A DNA stretch of 64,000 nt from Chelonoidis abingdonii. Lineage: Eukaryota > Chordata > Testudines > Testudinidae. Position numbers and translations under genes: made by a program. The notes beneath the pieces were generated by a model, which was given only the letters and a program-made list of their open reading frames with translations, was not told where the DNA came from and did not search any database. This document shows, in pieces, positions 1 to 11,984 of this stretch. The DNA lies in assembly GCF_003597395.2 (NCBI RefSeq), contig NC_133771.1, forward strand, positions 63,836,377-63,900,376, read 5' to 3'. Each line of letters opens with the position of its first letter. The stretch's first letter is position 1.

Positions 1-345
1 ACTTCAGGACCAGACTTCAAAGAGAAACTGCTGAGCTTCAGTTCATCTGCAAATTTGACACCATCAGCTCAGGATTGAACAAAGACTGTGAATGGCTTGC
101 CAACTACAGAACCAGTTTCTCCTCTCTTGGTTTTCACACCTCAGCTGTTAGAACAGGGCCTCATCCTCCCTGATTGAACTAACCTCGTTATCTCTAGCTT
201 GCTTGCTAGCATATATATATATACCTGCCCTTGGGTATTTCCACTACATGCATCTGACGAAGTGGGTATTCGCCCACAAAAGCTCATGCTCCAAAACGTC
301 TGTTAGTCTGTAAGGTGCCACAGGATTCTCTGCTGCTTTTACAAC
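1..345 (+). repeat. Penelope-like short interspersed repeat with hammerhead-like core
   Basis: The right part (about 243-345) is the same sequence family as the repeats at 19791-19982 and 51066-51224: a hammerhead-like core followed by a conserved tail (TGTTAGTCTG, AAGGTGCCACAGGATTC). The left part (1-240) runs to the window edge and looks to me like the body of the same turtle element; it holds an (AT)n run near 210-223 and no open frame. From known biology, Penelope-like retroelements carry hammerhead motifs in their terminal repeats, which is why I prefer that class. It could instead be a SINE-like repeat that mobilises a hammerhead. Confidence 0.5.
251..292 (+). other. Hammerhead ribozyme-like core, probably inactive
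   Basis: In order: CTGACGA (254-260, fits CUGANGA), a five-pair stem II (GTGGG 262-266 with CCCAC 273-277, six-base loop), then AAAA (278-281) where GAAA is required, and a very short stem III with GC on both sides (282-283 and 288-289) followed by TC. The A in place of the core G12, which acts in catalysis, should abolish cleavage. Helix I pairing is not evident. Confidence 0.5.
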
Positions 346-2164
346 ATAAATAATATTTAATCAAAATTATACAGGTGGAATCCAGCTTGGCACAGGAGAG
401 GTCTTAAAACTAGAAGTCAAGTAATTTTTCTTAAATTCTGCTCAACTAAACATGAACTTAAAGTGTTACTAAGGCAATTAAACTAGAATACACAAATTCA
501 GTTAAGCTTTGTAGGAGCAAGCTGGCTTAATCTCCATTAAAGGGACAAGCAGAAAAGAAATACTTTTTTCTAGAGCTGGTTGATGGGAAACTTTAAAAAA
601 AAAAAACAAAAAACTGAGTGTTTGTCACTTTGCTCCGCACAATTTCTTGTGCCACTTTTTTTTTGTCCTGACATTTTACGGGACTGAAATTATGTAGAGT
701 AAAACCTGAAAAACTAGCAAAATCCATTTGGGGGGGGGGAGGGATTACACATGACTGTTTAAAAAAACTTCTGGAGATATCATCATTGATTCTGATAAAC
801 CATATAGCAAAGAGGATTAAACCCAAGGTTTGGAATCTGGTTCTGATCTCTATTCCCACCTTTAACATTGATTAGCCTTAATGATAGTTGCATTTTGCTT
901 CTCCCTCACACAATTCAATAAAGGGGAGGAAAGGGATTCAGCAAACCTTGGAGCAGAGTGGGAAGACATGGCAATGGGAAATCTTTCCCATATCTGTACT
1001 ACCTGCTTTTTGCTGCCACATTCTTCCCCTGTGGTCCTCTTGGAGGGGATCCAGGATGGTATCTTACTGCCTCAAATAAGGGAAGGGTAAGAGAGTAGTG
1101 GGATTTTCTTACCCTCTTCTTACTGGAGGGGATGACAGGCTGCAGCATTTTATCCTGCTGTGGCTCAGGCTGCTGTGTCTTAAGTCAGCAGCACAGAAAC
1201 ACTGAGCTTGTTCTACCTGGCATCCAAATGCTCCAAACAGAGTAAGCTGAGCAGAGATGAGCAGTTCTCTGCTATTGCTACAGAGGCAGCCAGAGGATTT
1301 CATGTGCTTTTGTGTGAAAATTTACATTTCTGTAAGTTTCAAATGTGAAAAGAGCCATTCTCTCAACTGTAAATAAAGCAAAATGTCTGTGTGCATACAT
1401 GCAAAAAATCACATCAAAGTGAAAACTGCTGAACAAAAACCATGAGTTCTGCCCATGTCTACTTGCAATAAGCTCTCTGTGTGAAACCAGCCAAGTCTGA
1501 ATTGCTAATGAATAATGAAAGGCAGCAGTGTAGAAGCGAAAGCTTCACCAACTAGCACTTTAATAATGGGTCAGATCTTTTGGCTGCTGCTTCCATGATC
1601 AATCTTAGGGGCATTTGGATGTAAGTCAGAACTATAGCTACACTGCTAGCTTGTCCATTTTCTATTCAAAGAATATTGCCAGACAAGTTGTTGTTTGTTT
1701 GTTTTTTTTGTTTGTTTTTTAGTCTGAACCAAAGCAGGATGGTTTGGTTTTTATGCATTTAACCAGACCTCGTTACAGTAATGTCTGTATTAATATTTAT
1801 CCCCTTTGCAATTCAAAATGTCCTCTTACTGGGTCAATTTCAGTAACCCTGTTCCTCTTAAACTGTTTTAATTGCAATAACTCTTTGTGAAACAACACTG
1901 ATTGTTACATTTATGGATTGGCTGCCTTTTATGGACCAATCCCATTCTAATACCTGCTGCAAATGGGCTTACAAGACTCTTTGAAGGATTCGATAGCAGT
2001 GAGGGGCCATCTATTTTAGACATTCTTATAGTCTGAGTGCTTTCCACTCATTCATTAAGCAACATGACTAACGTGGTTTGTTTTCTCTTGTTCTCTTCCC
2101 GGGACAAAATTGTGTGTCCAATATAGTATTTTGGTTGTAAGACTTCTTAAAATGTTCACGCTAC
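346..2164. other. No gene seen; AT-rich sequence with homopolymer runs
   Basis: Nothing recognisable. There is an A-run near 593-606, a G-run near 731-739 and a (TTTG)-like tract near 1688-1720. Short open frames at 881-1303 lack recognisable motifs. Confidence 0.5.
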
Positions 2165-2510
2165 TATGTGTGAAAGCCTGTTAGAGAAATTAAGATCAAA
2201 GAAATATACCTTGCACTGGAGCAGAAGGAGGTGGTAAGGCTTGTGATAGTCTTTCGTTCCAGTGGAAGTCTATTCCATAGCCTAGAACTGTTCCCAAGAA
2301 AGCTCTGGCTCCTGCACAGACAAGATTTACCCTGATGGTAGACAGTTCCACTGTGGCTGAGGAGTGGAGTGGTCAACCACAAAGCTCTGGGATGAGGATT
2401 AGGTGGCTTTTTAGATATCAAGGCGTTCAATAGCCTGGACCCAGCATAAGGACCTAGACCTTGAACTTGAATTGATATTTTATGAGAAGCCAGTGTAGAG
2501 TGCAAAGGAA
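2165..2510 (-). repeat. Possible ancient interspersed repeat
   Basis: The stretch with the phrase 'agccagtgtagagtgc' near 2490 and the surrounding text resembles, from memory, an old repeat found in many reptile genomes. A 113-codon frame lies on the minus strand but shows no domain. Assignment is tentative. Confidence 0.3.
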
Positions 2511-2739
2511 AGATTCCATGTATTCAGACTACGTTGTTGAGGAGATGCACTCTCTCAGCCAACCGTTAAGCCACGGTGCCTTTGAAAAGAGAGACTGATG
2601 CCTGCAGTCCTTGTGCATCCTAAATCCTATTTACCAGCAGGGAAAGTTCCTGTGGATTTAAAGTATCTCACAGGTTCCTTCTCAGATGTCTTTAACATGA
2701 GTACCACCTAGATTAAGATCCAGCCAGAAGCTGGAGCCT

Positions 2740-3330
2740 GGAAGAGTAAGAGCAGCCCAGGGAGCCTGGGCAGTGGTGAGGAGCCACAGACTGGAGCCAC
2801 AGACCCTCCACCTGCCCAGGGTGGGAAGTCCTCAGAGCGGCCCCCAGCCTGTGACCCCACACCCTCACCCAGGGCAGATGGAGGATCTGCAGCTTCCCAG
2901 ACAGCTCTTACTATGGCCTGGCTGCAGCTCTTCAGCCCCTGAGGCCCTGGCCAGGCTGAAAGTCAGTCAGCTTGGGGTGAAAATCACGCTGGAATCCATG
3001 ACCCCTCCACCTGCCCCAGGCACAGAGCCTAGGGCCAGGGACATGGGCTGGGGGCTGCTCTTGGGGGAAGTGGGGGGGACACCCTTGGCAGGTGAAGGAT
3101 CCCTGGCTCACTGGCCAGGCTCTGGCTTGGCCATGGGGCAGGCCCTCAGGTGGAAGAGGGGCAGGGGTAGGGCCACAGAGGGTGGTGGGGCCTCATGCTC
3201 CCCCCTGCCCTTCAGGGAGCCTGAGTCAGAACCTGGTGAAGTAGTGTGGGCCTGGGTTCCCCTCCCCCCCCCACACACACACATTACTGGGCAATACTGC
3301 TGCCCTTCTGGACTCTCGCCTCCCCCCTGA
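2740..3330. repeat. GC-rich segment, probably repeat-derived
   Basis: An abrupt rise in G+C compared with AT-rich flanks, with proline- and glycine-rich frames on both strands. That is typical of GC-rich transposon interiors, not of a conserved protein. No terminal repeats or target duplication were found. It could be a degraded hAT or LTR interior. Confidence 0.3.
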
Positions 3331-4750
3331 CAGATGCCCAATGGCACTACACATGTTAAATATTTTACAGTACCAAAGCAGCATTCATATTGCACCTAGT
3401 TCCACTGCTAGTTTTGATATTGATTTTTATATTTCAGGGACCTCCCCACACTGAAACTTGAAAGCCAATATTCTCACCAGAAGCAAATGAGCAATTTATT
3501 TTCAGTCTTGGTAAACAAAAATATCAGAGAAATAATTGCTTCCTAAGAATTAAAGGGAGACAAAAAATACAAAGTATCCATTCAGAGCAAATAAATAAAT
3601 ACTGTTATTTTCTAGCAGCTTTTCTACAATTAATCAGTTGTTTACTGAAAGGCACAGAGGTGCAACTACTCTTGCTGAATTGTGCTCAACCATTGATTTT
3701 TTTTTTTTTGTGCAGCTGAAAAGCCTCAGGTCATAGTATTCAGATTTGGAGTCACCTATTGAAATAATTGATGTGCTGAGTATTGGGTCTTATAAATCCA
3801 AACTCAATTTTGTCCTGGTTACCTTTTTTTTAAATGCTGTATCTCTTTGATTTTGGTGTGCTTCATTTCGGTGCACCATTTCCACTTTGTATTGACTGTC
3901 TGAGACACCTCAAAGTGCTACCCTTGAAGGACACTATGGAAACAAAAGATAGGGTTGTATTGATTATATTTTATTTACTGTGCTCCCATAAAATTACAAA
4001 CATTCATCAAAAAATGAAACACCTGATTGAGCATAGTATAGCCCTTTGAGTGGCAGTGCTGCAGTGACTTAAAAGTTTGTGCATAACTATCTGAGAGGAG
4101 AATTTGGTCCATAGCAACATACTGCATGTTATTAAATTAACTTTCAGTCACTACAGAACTGAGCCAACCTCAAATTGGTGATCTACAGGTGAAATAATTC
4201 TCCCCCCTTCCCCCCCACCCAAGCCATTATCAATCTTCTGAGTCATCCAGTCTCCCAGTATTTGATTGCTTCGAAGGTATTGCATCCACATCAGCCTCTG
4301 AGCTGAATAATCACACTCTAGGAACTCTCAGTAGTTCTATTGCCACAAGTTCAAGTCGAGGAGCAAAGTAATAAAATGAGCAGAGTCACAGTGGCAGAGG
4401 GAAGAAAGAGGGGTCTAAGCGAATTCAGGTCAATGACTTGAATATGGCTCCATTCCTTTGAAAGTTCCTACTGAAAAGCCCCAGGCAATTTGGAAGCATA
4501 AAGACCCCATTGATTTTTCTTGTTAGTTTGCAGACCAGGTATTATAGTTAATGATTTTAAACACTCTCCTGGGTAAAATGAAATGAACTGACTAAAGTTA
4601 TTTATTTTCTTAGCAGTAACTAGGGGAAAATCCTGTTCCACCCTCTCTAGGAGCAAAGGATGGGGTGTGCACATGTGCACTCCTGCACAGTGAGGAGGCT
4701 AAGAAATGAGGAGAAGAGGCTGGTCAGGGCAAGAGGATCTTTTATTGAGC
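3331..4750. other. No gene seen; AT-rich single-copy-like sequence
   Basis: Contains a short T-run near 3699-3709 and a C-rich patch near 4201-4219. Nothing else recognised. Confidence 0.5.
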
Positions 4751-4853
4751 AGTCTTTTTTTGTTCAGTGTTTGTACAACACTGAGCACAATGTGGTCCTT
4801 GTCCATGACTGGGCTCCTGGATGCTATAGTAATACAAAAAATAAATAAGCAGA
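4751..4853 (+). repeat. L2/MIR-type LINE 3' tail
   Basis: The sequence 'tgtttgtacaacactgagca', then 'tccatgactgggctcctgg' and an AATA-rich tail, matches the 3' end seen more fully at 59746-59900. Such tails (root word 'gcacctagcacaatggggtc') are typical of L2-clade LINE ends in amniotes. Confidence 0.55.
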
Positions 4854-5521
4854 TCCTTTGGTCTCTCCCCGTCTTTGGGGGCATGGGTACTAGGCTGTAG
4901 AGGTTACTCCATTCACTAGGCTGGACTTGCCTCTGAAGAGCAGCTTCAGTGCCCTTTTTACTTTTCAGAGACTGCAGTATTGAATTACTCAGACTGGACA
5001 CTGGGGAAAGAGTTTGCCCCTCCATGGACACATGGCACCCTCTGTCCAAGGAATACCAACTGACTCCCTGATAGTGAAAGTATTTTGTGTTTTCCAGCTT
5101 AGCCAATTCTTGCTTGTACCCAGTGTTTAAAGTTAGGATGACTAGAAGAAAAGGGGGTCAAAGTATTAGTTTGAGATCGATCAGTAAATCACTTTTTTTG
5201 CTCCATGGCTTTGCATTGTATTTTCCCAAAGTCTTGACCTGGTGCTAATCAGTTCAAAAGTTCATGCATTTTCATAGCCCGTGCCCTGTAGGTTTACATT
5301 CTAGCTCCTTATAGAAAAGTGGCAATCACTGGATGTGATTTGTTTTTGAATATATTGCTGCACTGGTAAACACTAGCGGCCTGAGTTTTCAATGTGCTGA
5401 GCACTCAACTTCATAGCTACCAAGTTTCACACAGTTCAATATGACATTTTATGCAAATTATTTAAGGACCTAATTTGCCTGTTTGCAAATAATTTCCATG
5501 ACCATAAACTTGAGCTTATGG
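4854..5521. other. No gene seen
   Basis: Moderately AT-rich. A 135-codon minus frame at 4699-5106 overlaps the L2 tail and has no recognisable domain. Confidence 0.45.
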
Positions 5522-5526
5522 CCAAC

Positions 5527-6380
5527 TGTCAAAGTAGTATCCCCACTCTGAACCTTAGCGTCCAAAAGATGGGGTACCTGCATGAACCCCTCTAAGCTTG
5601 ATTATAAGCTTAGAAATGATAGAACTGCCACCACCCAAAAATATAGTGTTTTGGGACACTGACTCCCCAAATCCTTCCCTGGGGACCCCAAGACCCAACC
5701 CCCCTTCAATCTTAAGACAAGGAAAGTAAACCCTTTCCCCCACCATTGCCTCTCCCTGGGTTATCCTGGAGAGACTATACAGATTCAAGCTCTGTGAATC
5801 TAAAACAAAGAGGAAATTCACCTTTCCCCCTCCTCTTCCCCCTCCCCCCCACTCCCTGGTGAGTTTAGACCCAATCCCCTTGAGTCTTAGACAAGGGAAA
5901 AAATCAATCAAGTTCTTAAAAAGAAAAGCTTCTAATAAAAAGAAAAAGTAAAAAATTCTCTGTAATATCAAGATAAAAAAATGTTACAGGGTCTTTCAGC
6001 TTATAGAGACTAGAGAGAATCCTCCCCCCAGCACAATACAAGTTGCAGCAAATGGAAATACAATCCTTCCAGCAAAATACACATTTGCAATAAAGAAAAC
6101 AATCAAAAGACTAAACCACCTTTCTAACTAGTACTTACTAAATTGAGCAGAAGAGACTTTTTCAGAAAGATTGGAGGAACCTGGATGCATGTCTGGCCTC
6201 TCCTAGCCCCCAGAGAGAACAAAGCAAAAACCCCAAAAACACAAACAAAGGCTTCTCTCCACCAAGATTTGAAAGTATCTTGTCTCCTGATTGGTCCTCT
6301 GGTCAGGTGTTCCAGGTTTACTGAGCTAATTAACCCTTTACAGGTAAGAGTCATTAACCCTTAACCCTCTGTTTATGACA
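5527..6380 (-). mobile_element. Solo LTR of an endogenous retrovirus
   Basis: On the minus strand the element starts TGTCATAAAC and ends CTTTGACA, so it has TG...CA termini. It is flanked by CCAAC (5522-5526) and CCAAT (6381-6385), a 5-bp target duplication with one mismatch. Length is 854 bp, with no internal coding region or second LTR, so it is a solo LTR left by recombination. I recognise the start (TGTCATAAACAGAGGGTTAA) as a common turtle LTR family. The open frames inside are chance frames. Confidence 0.75.
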
Positions 6381-6385
6381 CCAAT

Positions 6386-7510
6386 AAGCCTTTCTCCACA
6401 CAATGGCAGGGATAGGACATGGAGATGCACACAATGTAACAGCTAAGAGGCTGTGAAATGTAGGTGAGGTGAGGGGAGGTGTCTGAGCAATGAGTGCTGG
6501 TGGGGGAGGGCAATAGTAGGTGCTTGTGTTGGTGCATGCTGGATGATGTCTGGGTGCAGTCTAGGAAGTAACTGGGTGCTGTGAGAGGGTGGCTGGGTTA
6601 AGTGGGTGCAGCAATGGATACTGCTGGAGTTGGATTGGTTCTGGGATGTCTGGGAGTACTAAGGTAGGTGGCTTGGTGTCTGGTGGTTTGGTAGCTGAGA
6701 AACCAGTGGCTGAAGTTTCTCTCAAGGACAGAGGTCTGGGCTCTAGTTGGAGTCTCTCTGCATGGCAGCAGCTTGGGCTCTGGCTGGTGGTCTGACTGAG
6801 GCCAGTCCTCTCTGGGCAAGGGTCCAGCTGGGGACTTTGGGGAGAAGGGGTCGATCTGTCTACAGGAGTGTGGCAACTGGCTGGGAAGTAGGGCCTGGGG
6901 TTGGTCTGGGGCACAGAGGACAGTCGGGAAGCCTGGGCCTAGTACTGGATCTCCTCACCTTCTGCCCCGCCAACCATTGCTGCCACACCTCTACTGACTG
7001 CTGTTGCAACTCTGCCACTGGGATCCAGCAGGAGCAGCCAGAAGGGAAATGGACAGGTGCCTGCAGACAGGCTCCTAGTGGTTGACAGGAGAAATACAGC
7101 ACAGGCACACAGCTCAGCCACCCATATGAGATTCACGTGAGAAGCAGCCCTGCAACTCCAAATGAAGTCAGTGGGAGCTCTGGGTGCTCAGCACGTCTGA
7201 AAATTATGCCCTACGTTTCTTTCATTTCCAACAGTCTTTCATTTTCCATATTGAGCCTTATTCACCCTTCCATTGGCTGTCAGTAACCGGGTAGGAGAAT
7301 CAGAGGGACATTAGCAGTCCTTGCTGCTAGATTTCAAATGACCTGAGAAGAAGTTCAAAGGTCTCCAATCAGGGGAGTTTATGAAATCTGACTGTTCTCA
7401 CTTCAAAATTCTGTTTGTGATGCCAGACTCTGGGTCTGATCCTCTATTGTCTGGCAGTTAGTGTGGTCATTTACCCCTGTGCAAAATGAGCATAAAATGA
7501 CACTGTAATA
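6386..7510. other. No gene seen; G/T-rich stretch
   Basis: Between about 6430 and 7090 the plus strand is rich in TGG/CTGG words, which opens long frames on both strands (6561-6914, 6747-7085). Compositions are low in complexity and no domain is visible. Confidence 0.4.
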
Positions 7511-8135
7511 GGGTCTATGTACAGATGTGGTCTCATCTCAAAAAAGATGTACTTGCCCTTCTCTGAACCTTTTTCTAATGCAACTAAAATGATTAGGTGT
7601 TTGGAATGGGTCACATATGAGGAGATATTAAAGAGGCTAGGACTTTTCAGCTTGGAAAAGAGGAGAGTTAGGGGGGATAAGATAGATGTATATAAAATCA
7701 TGAGTGGTGTGGAGAAAATGAATAAGGAAAAGTTGTTTACTTCTCATCATATAAGAATTAGGGGCCATCAAATGAAATTAATGGGCAGCAGGTTTAAGCA
7801 AATAAAAGGAAGTTCTTCACACAGTGCACAGTCAACCTGTGGAACTCCTTGCCTGAGGAGATTGTGAAGGCTAGAACTATAAAAGGGTTTTAAAGAGAAC
7901 TAGATACAGTCATGGAGGTTAAGTCCCTTAATGGCTATTAGCCAGGATGGGTAAGGAATGGTGTCCCTAGCCTCTGTTTGTCAGAGTGTGGAGATAGATG
8001 GCAGGAGAGAGATCACTTGATCATTACCTGTTAGCTTCTTTCCCTCTGGGACACCTGGCATTGATCACTGTCAGTAGACAGGATATTGGGCTGGATAGAC
8101 CTTTAGTCTGACCCGGTATGGCCATTCTTATGTTC
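7511..8135 (+). mobile_element. CR1 LINE 3' fragment, 5'-truncated, with micro-inversion
   Basis: The frame at 7517-7867 encodes the CR1 reverse-transcriptase C-terminal region: residues around [16 protein letters not shown] match the same block in the CR1 at 9086-10816. It is followed by a CR1 3' UTR ending 'gacccggtatggccattctt' and TTCTTATG-type tail at 8135. The reading frame is broken near 7867. A roughly 30-bp piece (7552-7581) is in the opposite orientation to the rest (see findings). The same 3' UTR family, inverted, occurs at 16066-16260. Confidence 0.85.
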
Positions 8136-8971
8136 ACCCACCTCTCGCAAACACCCACTTTCCTCTGGCTGATATGCCTGTAATCAAGTCTTTTTTCATG
8201 GGGCAGCACCCATCTCTCATAGGCAGCCCCCCCTTTTGTTGGTTGGGTATGACCTGCTTTCAGTTTTAGTTTGTATATTGGGTTGGCACCCGCCTCTTGC
8301 GAGCACGCCCCTAGCTGATGGTTCTCTTGGCAGGTCTTCAGCAACTCAGCCTCTGGCTGAGCCACATACACTGTCCCTGCTTCCAGGGTATACCGTCCAA
8401 GTTCTTGGCCCTATATGGGACCATAGCCCTAGTGCTTTTCCCAGAGGCACTGCCTTCTTCAACCACCCTGGCAGGGCCCATCTCAGTACTCTCAGCTGGT
8501 GGTGTTTCAGCAGGCCTCCGTGGGCTCAGTCTTCAACCAGACCAGCAGGGCCCATCGCAGGGCCCATCTCAGTACCCTCCTCTGGTCTGCCCAGGTTCTG
8601 TGCTCAGTCCCCTGGGCTCAGCCTGCCTACACTGACCTTTTCATGGTCAGCTGCTATTTTTTTTCCAGTCAGCCAGGCACGCAGTCTTTAGCTGCCTTCC
8701 ATGGGCTTGGTTCTGTCTGAGCTCTCTGCAATGAGCTGTCTGCAGTCTTGCTGCTGTATGTCTAGCCAGCCAGACACCCAGTGCTCCCTCACCGAGCTCC
8801 ACACAGCAATTAAAATTCCCTGCCCTGCTGCTTGTCTTATATAGGGCCCTTCTGGCCCTGGATTGGCTGCTCCTCTGCAGCCACTCTAGGCTCCTCTCTA
8901 TTCTTGGGCAGGGTGATGCAGGGCAATGAGGCCTCCAGCAGGGGGCTCTGGACCTAGTCTACCCTGCCACA
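8136..8971 (-). mobile_element. LTR-like segment, probably a solo LTR
   Basis: Read on the minus strand it starts TGTGGCAGGGTAGAC at 8971, and about 125 bp further has a TATA-like box (CCCTATATAAG, near 8850), as expected of a U3 region. I associate this start with a turtle LTR family. The 3' boundary merges with the CR1 tail near 8135 and no clear target duplication was found. The frames at 8236-8720 are chance frames within it. Confidence 0.45.
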
Positions 8972-9085
8972 GACACCAAATCAGAATTCTCCATATAAAG
9001 TCATAGATTCATAGACTCTAGGACTGGAAGGGACCTCAAGAGGTCGAGTCCAGTTCCCTGCCTTCATGGCAGGACCAAATACTGT

Positions 9086-10816
9086 CTAGACCATCCCTGA
9101 TAGACATTTATCTAACCTACTCTTAAATATCTCCAGAGATGGAGATTCCACAACCTCCCTAGGCAATTTATTCCAGTGTTTAACTACCCTGACAGTTAGG
9201 AACTTTTTCCTAATGTCCAACCTAAATCTCCCTTGCTGCAGTTTAAGCCCATTGCTTCTTGTTCTATCATTAGAGGCTAAGGTGAACAAGTTTTCTCCCT
9301 CCTCCTGATGACACCCTTTTAGATACCTGAAAACTGCTATCATGTCCCCTCTCAGTCTTCTCTTTTCCAAACTAAATAAACCCAATTCTTTCAGCCTTCC
9401 TTCATAGGTCATGTTCTCAAGACCTTTAATCATTCTTGTTGCTCTTCTCTGGACCCTCTCCAATTTCTCCACATCTTTCTTGAAATGCGGTGCCCAGAAC
9501 TGGACACAATACTCCAGTTGAGGCCTAACCAGCGCAGAGTAGAGCGGAAGAATGACTTCTCGTGTCTTGTTTACAACACACCTGTTAATGCATCCCAGAA
9601 TCACGTTTGCTTTTTTTGCAACAGTATCACACTGTTGACTCATATTTAGCTTGTGGTCCACTATGACCCCTAGATCTCTTTCTGCCATACTCCTTCCTAG
9701 ACAGTCTCTTCCCATTCTGTATGTGTGAAACTGATTGTTCCTTCCTAAGTGGAGCACTTTGCATTTGTCTTTATTGAACTTCATCCGGTTTACCTCAGAC
9801 CATTTCTCCAATTTGTCCAGATCATTTTGAATTTTGACCCTGTCCTCCAAAGCAGTTGCAATCCCTCCCAGTTTGGTATCGTCCGCAAACTTAATAAGCG
9901 TACTTTCTATGCCAACATCTAAGTCGTTGATGAAGATATTGAACAGAGCCGGTCCCAAAACAGACCCCTGCGGAACCCCACTTGTTATACCTTTCCAGCA
10001 GGATTGGGAGCCATTAATAACTACTCTCTGAGTACGGTTATCCAGCCAGTTATGCACCCACCTTATAGTAGCCCCATCTAAATTGTATTTGCCTAGTTTA
10101 TCGATAAGGATATCATGCGAGACCGTATCAAATGCCTTACTAAAGTCTAGGTATACCACATCCACCGCTTCTCCCTTATCCACAAGACTCGTTATCCTAT
10201 CAAAGAAAGCTATCAGATTGGTTTGACACGATTTGTTCTTTACAAATCCATGCTGGCTATTCCCTATCACCTTACCACCTTCCAAGTGTTTGCAGATGAT
10301 TTCTTTAATTACTTGCTCCATTATCTTCCCTGGCACAGAAGTTAAACTAACTGGTCTGTAGTTTCCTGGATTGTTTTTATTTCCCTTTTTATAGATGGGC
10401 ACTATATTTGCCCTTTTCCAGTCTTCTGGAATCTCTCCCGTCTCCCATGACTTTCCAAAGATAATAGCTAGAGGCTCAGATACCTCCTCTATTAACTCCT
10501 TGAGTATTCTAGGATGCATTTCATCAGGCCCTGGTGACTTGCAGGCATCTAACTTTTCTAAGTGATTTTTAACTTGCTCTTTTTTTATTTTATCTTCTAA
10601 ACCTACCCCCTTCCCATAAGCATTCACTATGTTAGACATTCCTTCAGACTTCTCAGTGAAGACCGAAACAAAGAAGTCATTAAGCATCTCTGCCATTTCC
10701 AAGTTTCCTGTTACTGTTTCTCCCTCCTCACTGAGCAGTGGGCCTACCCTGTCCTTGGTCTTCCTCTTGCTTCTAATGTATTGATAAAAAGTCTTCTTGT
10801 TTCCCTTTATTCCCAT
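9086..10816 (-). CDS. CR1 reverse transcriptase frame (ORF2 C-terminal part)
   Basis: An uninterrupted 576-codon frame. The RNA-directed DNA polymerase domain spans about residues 90-390: NYRPVSLTS at 152-160, YLDFSKAFD with the first catalytic Asp at 222-230, [10 protein letters not shown] at 280-289, and the catalytic FADD at 310-313. The C-terminal region ends with the block [14 protein letters not shown]. It acts in target-primed reverse transcription of CR1 RNA. The ATG is internal: the frame is open upstream to a TAG near 10917, so this is not a true start. Normally it is fused to an upstream endonuclease, which here is frameshifted. It is therefore a relic, though a well-preserved one. 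Confidence 0.85.
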   Translation of the reverse strand: MGIKGNKKTFYQYIRSKRKTKDRVGPLLSEEGETVTGNLEMAEMLNDFFVSVFTEKSEGMSNIVNAYGKGVGLEDKIKKEQVKNHLEKLDACKSPGPDEMHPRILKELIEEVSEPLAIIFGKSWETGEIPEDWKRANIVPIYKKGNKNNPGNYRPVSLTSVPGKIMEQVIKEIICKHLEGGKVIGNSQHGFVKNKSCQTNLIAFFDRITSLVDKGEAVDVVYLDFSKAFDTVSHDILIDKLGKYNLDGATIRWVHNWLDNRTQRVVINGSQSCWKGITSGVPQGSVLGPALFNIFINDLDVGIESTLIKFADDTKLGGIATALEDRVKIQNDLDKLEKWSEVNRMKFNKDKCKVLHLGRNNQFHTYRMGRDCLGRSMAERDLGVIVDHKLNMSQQCDTVAKKANVILGCINRCVVNKTREVILPLYSALVRPQLEYCVQFWAPHFKKDVEKLERVQRRATRMIKGLENMTYEGRLKELGLFSLEKRRLRGDMIAVFRYLKGCHQEEGENLFTLASNDRTRSNGLKLQQGRFRLDIRKKFLTVRVVKHWNKLPREVVESPSLEIFKSRLDKCLSGMV

Positions 10817-11025
10817 AGCTAGTTTGAGCTCATTTTGTGCCTTTGCCTTTCTAATCTTGCCCCTGCATTCCTGTACTGTTTGCCTATATTCATCCTTTGG
10901 AATTTGTCCTAGTTTCTACTTTTTTATGACTCCTGTTTATTTTTTAGATCATGCAAGATCTCATGGTTAAGTCCAGGTGGTCTTTTGCCACATTTTCTAG
11001 CTTTCCTACCCAGCGGAATAGCTTG

Positions 11026-11891
11026 CTATTGGGCCCTTAATAGTGTTACTTTGAAAAACTGCCAATTGTCCTCAGTCGTTTTTCCCCTCAGTCTTGATTC
11101 CCATGGGACCTTACCTATCAGCTCTCTGAGCTTATCAAAATCTGCCTTCCTGAAATCCATTGTCTCTATTTTGCTGTACTCCCTTCTACCCTTCCTTAGA
11201 ATTGCAAACTCTGATTTCATGATCACTTTTACCCAAGCTACCTTTCACTTTCAAATTCTCAATGAGTTCCTTCTGTTTGTTAAAATCCAATCTAGAACAG
11301 CTTCCCCCTAGTAGCTTTTTCAACCTTCTGAAATAAAGTTATCTGCAATGCAGTCCAAGAACTTATTGGATAGTCTGTGCCCTGCGGTGTTTTCCCAACA
11401 TATATCTGGATAGTTGAAGTCCCCCATCACCACCAGATCTTGGGCTTTGGATGATTTTGTTAATTGTTTAAAAAAAAGTCTCATCCACCTCTTCCACCTG
11501 GTTAGGTGTCCTGTAGTAGACTCCTAGCATGACATCACCTTTGCTTTTTACCACTTTTAGCCTAATCCAGAGACTCTCAACACTTCTGTCTCCTACGTCC
11601 ATCTCCACCTCAGTCCAAGTGTGTACATTTTTAATATACAAGGCAACACCTCCTCCCTTTTTCCACTGTCTATCCTTCCTGAGCAAGCTGTACCCATCCA
11701 CACCAACATTCCAATCGTGTATTATCCCACCAAGTTTTGGTGATGCCAACAATGTCATAGTTGTACTTATTTATTAGCACTTCCAGTTCTTCCTGTTCAT
11801 TACCTACTTCTCGCATTTGTATATAGGTATCTAAGACCCTGATTTGATCTTGCCTCCCAGTTTTGCCCTGACCCTCCTTTCTCTCTGCCAT
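11026..11891 (-). pseudogene. CR1 endonuclease domain, frameshifted
   Basis: Pieces of the APE-type endonuclease of CR1 ORF2 lie in different frames. 11670-11891 holds the N-terminal block around EELEVLINKYNYDIVGITKT, with the metal-binding Glu replaced by Lys (ITKT where CR1 has ITET). 11468-11758 has KKGGGVALYIKNVHTW and GVYYRTPNQ. 11026-11226 has the linker region ([20 protein letters not shown]). The segment between 11230 and 11467 still reads as the [12 protein letters not shown] block antisense. At least two frameshifts separate this from the downstream polymerase. Confidence 0.8.
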
Positions 11892-11984
11892 TATAGTCCA
11901 CGCTCCCTCCTATTTCCGACCCATCTCCCAGGTCTCCATGTTCTCCACTTACCTGTGGGCTTTGCTCACCTGTCCCCGTAGAAC

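Noticed and set aside
251..292. Active hammerhead at the window start
   Set aside because: The essential G of GAAA is A in this copy, so cleavage is not expected.
2773..3330. 185-codon Pro/Gly-rich frame with an antisense partner
   Set aside because: Composition-driven frame in a GC-rich repeat-like block; no motif, no splice context.
6561..7136. Overlapping frames on both strands that look like a small gene cluster
   Set aside because: All derive from a TGG/CTGG-rich stretch. No recognisable domain, and both strands are open for the same reason.
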